A stretch of DNA of 20,705 nt from CAYRQP01 sp964426545 (GTDB taxonomy: Bacteria > Fermentibacterota > Fermentibacteria > Fermentibacterales > JCC-6): positions 1 through 20,705 of the forward strand of contig CAYRQP010000024.1 in assembly GCA_964426545.1 (NCBI GenBank), given 5' to 3'. The translations under genes were made by a program, and so were the position numbers. Positions within the stretch are counted from its first letter, which is position 1; every line of letters starts with the position of its first letter. Below, in pieces: positions 14,586-20,705 of this stretch. Under the pieces are notes generated by a model, which saw only the letters and a list, made by a program, of their open reading frames with translations, searched no databases and had not been told where the DNA came from.

Positions 14586-16009
14586 GAATACAAACGAAGA
14601 TCCTCACTCTGGCATTTCTGGTACGGATAGTAGTCTTCATTGCCGCCGCAAAGGGAATGTTCCTGATAGGTGAAGGAAGGGTTGAAGCCGACCTTGCCTG
14701 TAATCTGCTGGAGGGCAGGGGATTCATGTTGTCAGGCGAGATGCTGAATCCGCCTGAAGAAGCACACGGAGATGATCTCTTCCGCGAGACTATGAGTTTC
14801 TACAGGAGTGTGGACGGTTATTATGGTGTTTTGCGGCCGGACCAACCGACACTCTTCCTTGTGCCCGGATATGCTGTATTCATGGCAGGCATATTTGCAG
14901 TATTCGGAATGAAGAACTACCTTGCCGTCAGGGGAATTCAGCTCCTACTTGGTCTCATTACAGTGCTGATTGGTTTTCGAATAGCGGGGAAGTTCCTGAA
15001 GGGCAGGTATCTTACCCTTGCGGGCATTTTCATGGCAATCGACCCATTCGAACTCTATTATGAAGCTATCCCGGCAACACAGGCTCTTTTTTCACTAGTG
15101 TTTCTATGCGGGATACTTATCTCGCTGAAACTCATAGATACACGCGGCGGGTTCAAGAAAGTAGTGACTGTCACTATTTCTGCGGGTGTTGTATGGGGAG
15201 TTGCATTTTTTGTAAGACCTGCTGCACTACCCATCATTGTCTGGCTTGCTCTTCTTTTACCTTTCATTCCGCTTGTTAGGCAGTTTACACGCGGGGGAGT
15301 GGCATTTAGTGGAGGAAAGAGACTGTTTTCAGGCAAGAGGTTAATTGCGTCGGTTATTCTCCTTGCAGCATTTCTTCTTGTGCTTCTTCCGTGGGGTCTC
15401 CGAAATGACAAAGTATGCGGTGAATTCAGGATAATGCCGACTCAGGGCGGAGTGAACATCTGGGAGTACAATGGAAGGATATTCAGCAGCAGATTTGGAA
15501 GCGAGATGCAGGGAGCAATGCTCTTGTACGGGGGCTTAAGGGAGGAGTATTCAGGAAAACTGAATTCTCCCGAACTTGCTGAATTTCCTACATTTACAGA
15601 TGAATCCGAGTGGGAGCGGGATGAAATATTATTCGAACGAAACCTAAGTTTCATGATGCAGAACCCCGTTCTTTCTCTTAGATTAATTTCACTTCGATTT
15701 GCAGAGTTCTTCAAGCCGTTTCCGCTCAACAGTTTTTCGTTAATTTATGTTCTCATCGGTCTTATTTCATTCTTCTGGGTCTTGATCTTTTTCGGCAGCG
15801 GTATTATCCGTGTTTTATTTAATAACGGACCACAGGGGTTTTTCTTCGGTACAGCAGTTCTTGGATATATTCTCATGCATCTGTTGACGGCTTCAGGAAC
15901 CCCGCACAGAACTGCAATCGATTTTCCGATGGCAATTGCAGCGTTAGTCGGAATCGAATATGTCGTCAGACGCTTCAATTGCAGAAAGAAGTGTTCCGAT
16001 GAAGCCTGA
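14582..16009 (+). CDS. Second polytopic GT-C glycosyltransferase
   Basis: 475 residues, hydrophobic throughout. After the first membrane segment comes the acidic loop GRVEADLACNLLEGRGFML, the same place as DQGIYLRMAGQVAEGRG in the gene at 11162. The pair also shares a Pro-x2-Arg-Asn turn after a membrane segment (LLPWGLRND here), the motif PTQGGVNIWEYNGR (PTKGSLNLWMRNNP there), a 'NP.L...L.alRF..F..P' region and a C-terminal Thr/His-Arg segment (PHRTAIDFPMAIA against IRYRLPVDMVLMV). They look like ancient duplicates specialised for different donors or acceptors. The ATG overlaps the deacetylase stop; the GT9 gene overlaps its end. Function is inferred at class level only. Confidence 0.82.
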   Translation: MRIQTKILTLAFLVRIVVFIAAAKGMFLIGEGRVEADLACNLLEGRGFMLSGEMLNPPEEAHGDDLFRETMSFYRSVDGYYGVLRPDQPTLFLVPGYAVFMAGIFAVFGMKNYLAVRGIQLLLGLITVLIGFRIAGKFLKGRYLTLAGIFMAIDPFELYYEAIPATQALFSLVFLCGILISLKLIDTRGGFKKVVTVTISAGVVWGVAFFVRPAALPIIVWLALLLPFIPLVRQFTRGGVAFSGGKRLFSGKRLIASVILLAAFLLVLLPWGLRNDKVCGEFRIMPTQGGVNIWEYNGRIFSSRFGSEMQGAMLLYGGLREEYSGKLNSPELAEFPTFTDESEWERDEILFERNLSFMMQNPVLSLRLISLRFAEFFKPFPLNSFSLIYVLIGLISFFWVLIFFGSGIIRVLFNNGPQGFFFGTAVLGYILMHLLTASGTPHRTAIDFPMAIAALVGIEYVVRRFNCRKKCSDEA

Positions 16010-17024
16010 TGTATCTCTGATAGTAAAAACTCATGCATTTGGTGACGCTTTGCTCTGCACCCCTGCCGTGAAGGCACTAATTGCAGAGGGGGGAAAGTGG
16101 ATCGTACTGACAGGCACATCGGCTGTTTCCGTCTGGAAGCGGATGCCAGGCATCGAAAAGGTTTTTATTGCACCTTTTCCGCCGTCATCTGTTTCTGATT
16201 ATGCGAAGTTGTTCCTGTGGAGTATCAGGAATCGGAAGAAATTTCGGAATGTAAAGCAGTCGTATGTATTTCAGGCATCACCCGCAGTACGCCGCTGGAT
16301 AAGGTTTCTTACAGGCGGAGCGGTAAAAAGCATTGGTGAGAAATCTCTCAAAGCATGGGACAGGACTTATCCTGCTGTACCGGGTGAGTATATAGGTGCG
16401 ACTTACGCTCGACTTGCAGATATAGAACAGAAAGCTAATCGGCCGCTTTTCGATATTACACCCGTAGATGTGAAATGGGCTGAAAACCTCGGCATTGCAG
16501 AGCCGTATGCCGTGTTTGCGGTTGGCGGCGGTATAAATCCCCGTGATACCGTTTTGGAAAAAAGGTGGCAGACCGACAAATATGCAGAGATAGTCAGGAG
16601 AACTGTATCTGAGGGGTGTAACATCGTATTGATGGGTGGCCCCGGAGACATTGAAGTAACTGCTGAACTGGAGAGATTAGCTGGTGTCGAAGTACTGAAT
16701 CTTGTAGGGAAGACGACATGGGGGCAGTCAAGTGCAGTATTAAGCAGATGCCGATGTTTCATAGGCAACGATTCGGGTACTTCTCACCTTGCAACAGCGG
16801 TTGGGATTCAAGCGGTTGTTATATTCGGCCCCACTGCTCCTGAAGATCTGTATTCTCTCGGATTGATAGAGCCGGTAGTCTCCGGAGCATCATGTTCACC
16901 ATGTTATGCGAACATGATTTTCCCCGGTTGCAGACAGTCTTCCGTGAGATGCATGGAGGAGATTGATATTGACAAAACATGGAATGTACTTAGAGGTGTA
17001 ATTCATGAAGATAACAGCAGTTAA
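15999..17024 (+). CDS. GT9-family (heptosyltransferase-like) glycosyltransferase
   Basis: 341 residues from the ATG at 15999, which puts the family's first strand (SLIVKTHAFGDALLCTPAVKAL, with Gly15-Asp16) at the N terminus; an ATG at 15960 is also in frame. The C-terminal half carries YAVFAVGGG, the donor-site region CNIVLMGGPGD, NLVGKTTWGQSSAVLSRCRCFIGNDSG with TSHLATAVGIQAVVIFGPTAPED, all typical of GT9 enzymes of the GT-B fold such as WaaC and WaaF. It should use a nucleotide-activated sugar in the cytoplasm. A cysteine-rich C terminus (CSPCYANMIFPGC then CME) matches the pattern seen in heptosyltransferase-like proteins. It overlaps the preceding gene by 11 nt and the following one by 20 nt. 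Confidence 0.9.
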   Translation: MKPDVSLIVKTHAFGDALLCTPAVKALIAEGGKWIVLTGTSAVSVWKRMPGIEKVFIAPFPPSSVSDYAKLFLWSIRNRKKFRNVKQSYVFQASPAVRRWIRFLTGGAVKSIGEKSLKAWDRTYPAVPGEYIGATYARLADIEQKANRPLFDITPVDVKWAENLGIAEPYAVFAVGGGINPRDTVLEKRWQTDKYAEIVRRTVSEGCNIVLMGGPGDIEVTAELERLAGVEVLNLVGKTTWGQSSAVLSRCRCFIGNDSGTSHLATAVGIQAVVIFGPTAPEDLYSLGLIEPVVSGASCSPCYANMIFPGCRQSSVRCMEEIDIDKTWNVLRGVIHEDNSS

Positions 17025-18453
17025 CCCACCTTACCTTACCCACTACAGCAGAGGTCAGCGGAGTCCGGCTGTCACAAAAAGCGGCACTTTGTATTATCCA
17101 ATCTGGCTTGCCTATGCGGTTGGGGCAGTGAAGCAGAAGGGACATGATGTTGACCTGATTGATGCACCGGCTGACGGTCTCTCAAATGATGATGTCCTGC
17201 AGAGAATCAGCACCTTCAAACCTGAACTTGTCATAGTCGAAACATCTACACCATCTATTGTCTCTGATGCTGCATTCGCAGATGCAGTTTCCAAAAGCGG
17301 TGTATTTACTGTATTAGTCGGCACACACCCCACTGCACTTCCAAATGAGACAATGGCTCTGGGTGAATCGTTCGAAGCAATTGTCGAGGGGGAATATGAA
17401 CTCCCGCTGACCGGACTTGCAGAAGCTCTATCAGCGGATAAGTTACTTAGTAATGTCAAAGGTCTATATCTCCGCGGTGAAGACGACAAAATCATATTCA
17501 CAGGAGAGAGCGAGCTACTTCAGGACATCGACAGCCTGCCGTTTGTAAGCGAGATATACAAGGAGTATCTTACTCCTGAAAAGTATAACAACCCGAATGC
17601 CCTTTATCCCCAAGTGATGGTCATGGGCGGACGGGGATGTCCGCACAGATGTTCTTTTTGCGTGTTTCCACAGACTATACAAGGCAGAAAGTTCAGATAT
17701 CGGTCAGTAGAAAACATCGTCGATGAAGTGCTTTGGGTAGAGAAAAACATGCCGCAGGTGCGGGCAATATTCTTCGAGGATGATACTATTTCAGTCGATA
17801 AGGCACGATTGCGGGAACTTGCTGAATGCATGATCGAAGCAGGTGTCACTATCTCCTGGACTTCGAACATGAGGGCAAATGTCGATTATAAAACTCTGAA
17901 AATCTGTGGAGAAGCAGGACTGCGCTCAGTGTGCGTGGGCTTCGAAAGCGGCAGCGACAGAATGCTGAAGAACATGAAGAAGGGAATAACTACTGCTTCA
18001 TCGCGGAAATTCGCAGTAGATGCTGCGAAAGCCGGAATTCTCGTACACGGCTGTTTCATGGTTGGTACACCCGGGGAGACCCGTTCCACAATGGAAGAAA
18101 CCCTGAATTTCGCACTGGAAATCGCTCCAGATACGGTTCAGTTCTATCCCATGATGGTATATCCGGGAACTGACGCATACGAACAGGCACTCGCATCAGG
18201 GCATATCACTGCAAAAGACTGGAAAGACTGGCTCACGCCGGACGGGCTTCACAACTGTGTGGTACGAACGGATGAACTTACATCCGAAGAACTTGTCGAT
18301 TTCTGCGACCATGCAAGAAGAAGATTCTATCTCAGATCCTCATACATATTGAAGAAACTCTGGAGAAGCCTACTGGACAGGGATGAGCGCAAAAGAACCT
18401 TCAAAGCATTCGGTACATTCAGAAGGTATCTTTTCAGAAACTCAAGGAGATAG
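17005..18453 (+). CDS. B12-binding radical SAM protein (second)
   Basis: 482 residues. The N-terminal B12-binding-like domain (VNPPY, PIWLAYAVGAVKQKGHDVDLID, LVIVETSTPS, VLVGTHPTALP, IVEGE) leads into the radical SAM core GGRGCPHRCSFCVFPQ with cluster ligands Cys212, Cys216 and Cys219, then FEDDTIS, RANVDY, GFESGSDRMLKNMKKG and FMVGTPGETRSTM. The C terminus is basic and aromatic (RRRFYLRSSYILKKL), like the equivalent end of the first radical SAM protein. It overlaps the GT9 gene by 20 nt, and its own end is only 11 nt from the rhuM remnant. The two radical SAM genes are clearly different in sequence, so they may act in sequence or on different positions. Substrate and reaction are unknown. 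Confidence 0.88.
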   Translation: MKITAVNPPYLTHYSRGQRSPAVTKSGTLYYPIWLAYAVGAVKQKGHDVDLIDAPADGLSNDDVLQRISTFKPELVIVETSTPSIVSDAAFADAVSKSGVFTVLVGTHPTALPNETMALGESFEAIVEGEYELPLTGLAEALSADKLLSNVKGLYLRGEDDKIIFTGESELLQDIDSLPFVSEIYKEYLTPEKYNNPNALYPQVMVMGGRGCPHRCSFCVFPQTIQGRKFRYRSVENIVDEVLWVEKNMPQVRAIFFEDDTISVDKARLRELAECMIEAGVTISWTSNMRANVDYKTLKICGEAGLRSVCVGFESGSDRMLKNMKKGITTASSRKFAVDAAKAGILVHGCFMVGTPGETRSTMEETLNFALEIAPDTVQFYPMMVYPGTDAYEQALASGHITAKDWKDWLTPDGLHNCVVRTDELTSEELVDFCDHARRRFYLRSSYILKKLWRSLLDRDERKRTFKAFGTFRRYLFRNSRR

Positions 18454-18464
18454 TCAGAACAGCA

Positions 18465-19189
18465 ATGAAAAGTGTAGAAGGAAACAATGAGATAATCATT
18501 TACGAAGGTATTAGCGGCAAGCCGAATATCGAAGTGCGTGTTGAAGGAGAGACGGTCTGGCTGACGCAGGCACAACTTGCTGAACTATTTAACACTTCTC
18601 GGCCAAACATCACCATACACATTAAAAACATCTTTGAAGAGCAAGAATTGGATGACCAGGCAGTATGTCAGGATTTCTTACATACTGCCAAAGATGGCAA
18701 GAAATACAATACAAAATACTATAATCTTGATCTGATTATCTCAGTGGGTTACCGGGTAGAATCTAAAATAGCGACCAAATTCCGGCAATGGGCTACCACA
18801 CGGCTACGAGAGTACATCATCAAAGGTTTTACTATAGACGATAAAAGACTCAAAGAAATGGGTGGCGGAAATTACTGGAAAGAACTCCTTGATCGTATTC
18901 GTGATATTCGCTCCAGTGAAAAGGTGCTGAATAATATCGTCTCTGCCTACTTTGATATGGCAGAAGTTAAAGCTATGAACCGCAAACTGATGCATATCAG
19001 GACTGGATTGTTCAGCTTGACAGAATGATACAAATCTTCGACAGGAAAGTCCTGACCGATGCCGGTACGGTAAGTCATGCTCAAGCAATGAAAAGAGTAG
19101 AAGTACAGTACAGAAAATACCATACGCAAACTAAAAGTGAAGTAGAACGGGCGTACTTGGACAATCTTACCACAGAGAGAAAAAGTTGA
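18465..19189 (+). pseudogene. Degraded rhuM-family gene (internal deletion and frameshift)
   Basis: The first 187-codon frame begins as a RhuM-family protein (IIIYEGISG, VWLTQAQLAELFNTSRPNITIHIKNIF, YNLDLIISVGYRVES, FRQWATTRLREYIIKGFTIDD, ELLDRIRDIRSSEK). It then jumps directly to the late region LNNIVSAYFDMAEVKAMNRKLMHI. From memory of the family, which is roughly 330 residues, about 100 residues between these parts are missing. At about 18997 the frame breaks: the original reads on in another frame as QDWIVQLDRMIQIFDRKVL, AGTVSHAQAM and KSEVERAYLDNL to a TGA at 19187, which needs one lost base. RhuM genes are often carried beside type I restriction-modification genes, as here; their role is unclear. 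The damaged product (stop at 19028) is probably non-functional. Confidence 0.8.
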
Positions 19190-19268
19190 AGAAGAAAGCA
19201 AACAGTACAGCGGACGAATAAGGGCAATAATTACCATATCTGCAAGTGTTAAGTTAAGGGAGAGAACA

Positions 19269-20705
19269 ATGGCAGACACAACCAAAGAAAAAGAACGGGC
19301 TGAACTACACCGCACTATATGGCAGATTGCCAATGACTTGCGTGGAGCTGTGGACGGATGGGATTTTAAACAATATGTGCTGGGGATGCTTTTCTATCGT
19401 TTCATCAGTGAGAACTTAACCGGGTACATCAATACCGACGAACGGCGAAGTTCTGATAAGAACTTTGATTATGCGGTGCTTTCGGACGAGGAAGCTGAGT
19501 TTGGGCGAAATGATACTGTCAAAGAAAAAGGCTTCTATATCCTCCCGAGCGAACTATTTGTGAATGTCGCTAAAAAAGCCCGCAACAACCCTGATCTGAA
19601 TGAAACCCTGAGTAGTGTCTTTCGAAATATTGAAAACTCCGCCAAAGGCACAGAGAGTGAAGACGACCTCAGAGGGTTGTTCGATGACCTTGATGTCAAC
19701 TCAAATAAACTCGGAGGTACGGTAGAAAAGCGTAATCAGCGACTGACCAAACTACTGGAATCCATCGGCGGGCTTCGTCTCGGTAACTATGACGATAACA
19801 CAATAGATGCTTTTGGAGATGCCTACGAGTATCTGATGGCTATGTATGCTTCAAAAGCAGGGAAGTCCGGGGGCGAGTATTTTACACCACAGGAGGTTAG
19901 CGAACTGCTGGCTGAAATCTCCACCGTTGGCAGGACAGAGGTCAACAAAGTGTATGATCCTGCCTGTGGTTCCGGATCTCTGCTTCTGAAGTTTGCAAAA
20001 GTACTGGGCAAAGACAAGATCCGTCAGGGTTTTTACGGACAGGAGATTAACCTCACTACCTATAACCTCTGCCGTATAAATATGTTTCTGCACGACATCA
20101 ATTACAACCATTTCGATGTCGCTCATGGTGATACCCTCACCGCACCAAAACACTGGGACGACGAGCCCTTCGATGCTATTGTCTCAAATCCGCCCTATTC
20201 AATCAAATGGGACGGCAAGAATAATCCGCTTTTGATAAATGACCCGCGCTTTTCCCCGGCAGGTGTGTTGGCACCGCCGAGTAAAGCGGATCTTGCTTTT
20301 ACAATGCACATGCTTTCATGGCTCTCCACCAGCGGTACAGCGGCTATTGTTGAGTTTCCGGGGGTTCTTTACCGTGGCGGTGCAGAGCAGAAAATCCGCC
20401 AATATCTGATAGAGAACAACTATATTGATACGGTGATCCAGCTTCCACCAGATCTGTTTTTCGGCACCGGCATTGCTACCTGCATAATCATACTAAAAAA
20501 AAGTAAGAAGGATAACAAAACACTCTTTATTGATGCTTCGGCTGAATTTGTCAGAAGCAGCAGTAAAAACAAATTAACGGGGGAGAACCGCTCAAAAATC
20601 CTGGACGCATTTATCGAGCGAAAAGATATAGAGTATTTTACCAAATTGGTTGACAACAAGGTGATTGCCGGGAACGACTATAATATTGCTGTCTCAAGCT
20701 ATGTG
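19269..20705 (+). CDS. hsdM: Type I restriction-modification methylase subunit HsdM (3' end cut by window)
   Basis: An uninterrupted frame of 479 codons runs from the ATG at 19269 (GGGAGA 5 nt upstream) to the window edge. The N-terminal HsdM helical domain is clear (ADTTKEKERAELHRTIWQIA, LRGAVDGWDFKQYVLGMLFYRFISE). The N6-adenine methylase domain follows with FGDAYEYLMAMYASKAGKSGGEYFTP, the SAM-binding motif DPACGSGSLLL (from residue 230) and catalytic NPPY (307-310), then KADLAFTMHMLSWL and LPPDLFFGTGIATCIIIL. HsdM pairs with HsdS to methylate adenine in a bipartite site and with HsdR to cut unmodified DNA. The family is about 500-530 residues, so only a short tail is missing. hsdS and hsdR would be expected downstream. 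The 79 nt before it hold no gene that I can see. Confidence 0.96.
   Translation, partial: MADTTKEKERAELHRTIWQIANDLRGAVDGWDFKQYVLGMLFYRFISENLTGYINTDERRSSDKNFDYAVLSDEEAEFGRNDTVKEKGFYILPSELFVNVAKKARNNPDLNETLSSVFRNIENSAKGTESEDDLRGLFDDLDVNSNKLGGTVEKRNQRLTKLLESIGGLRLGNYDDNTIDAFGDAYEYLMAMYASKAGKSGGEYFTPQEVSELLAEISTVGRTEVNKVYDPACGSGSLLLKFAKVLGKDKIRQGFYGQEINLTTYNLCRINMFLHDINYNHFDVAHGDTLTAPKHWDDEPFDAIVSNPPYSIKWDGKNNPLLINDPRFSPAGVLAPPSKADLAFTMHMLSWLSTSGTAAIVEFPGVLYRGGAEQKIRQYLIENNYIDTVIQLPPDLFFGTGIATCIIILKKSKKDNKTLFIDASAEFVRSSSKNKLTGENRSKILDAFIERKDIEYFTKLVDNKVIAGNDYNIAVSSYV

Noticed and set aside
19190..19268. Separate promoter or small gene between the rhuM remnant and hsdM
   Set aside because: No well-spaced -35/-10 pair or credible start with ribosome site was found apart from the hsdM site.
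1..20705. CRISPR arrays or insertion sequences
   Set aside because: No regularly spaced direct repeats, transposase motifs or terminal inverted repeats were visible.

Overview
The window looks like one contig of a free-living bacterium with moderate GC content, probably from the FCB (Fibrobacteres-Chlorobi-Bacteroidetes) lineage or a candidate phylum near it, such as Fermentibacteria or Cloacimonadota. The clues are a secreted FG-GAP/VCBS protein with a type IX-like C-terminal tail, a Kre9-like secreted protein, a secreted glutaminyl cyclase and many small beta-propeller proteins. The phylum is inferred from protein style only; no ribosomal gene is present. TGA is used as a normal stop throughout, so the code is standard.

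Left part (1-3500, mostly minus strand): the 5' end of a secreted protein gene, tRNA-Asn(GTT) with a good sigma70-type promoter, a six-repeat VCBS secreted protein, and a secreted beta-propeller gene interrupted by one in-frame TGA. Both complete protein genes here are followed by hairpin terminators. Twin inverted repeats lie upstream of the VCBS gene.

Middle (3500-7250): an RRM RNA-binding protein gene with a long leader holding five consecutive hairpins. Facing it is a compact minus-strand metal-type operon: an ArsR/SmtB repressor, with an operator inside its own promoter and an apparently leaderless mRNA, overlapping a 50-residue protein with eight cysteines. A small membrane protein follows on the plus strand. 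A minus-strand pair then encodes a GAF-HD-GYP c-di-GMP phosphodiesterase (probably started at an ATT codon) and a secreted glutaminyl cyclase.

Right part (7250-18450): ten tightly packed plus-strand genes, der - plsY - wzm-like permease - wzt-like ATPase - GT-C glycosyltransferase - B12-binding radical SAM - YdjC-type deacetylase - GT-C glycosyltransferase - GT9 glycosyltransferase - B12-binding radical SAM. Most join by overlaps or gaps of a few bases, so they look like one operon. The eight downstream of plsY resemble a glycan or lipid-glycan assembly and export locus, in which a glycan would be built by GT9 and GT-C enzymes, trimmed by a deacetylase, modified by two B12 radical SAM enzymes and exported by the ABC transporter. 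The product cannot be told from sequence.

End (18450-20705): a damaged rhuM gene (internal deletion plus one-base frameshift) and the first 479 codons of a type I restriction-modification methylase gene, hsdM. This marks entry into a defence or accessory segment that continues past the window.
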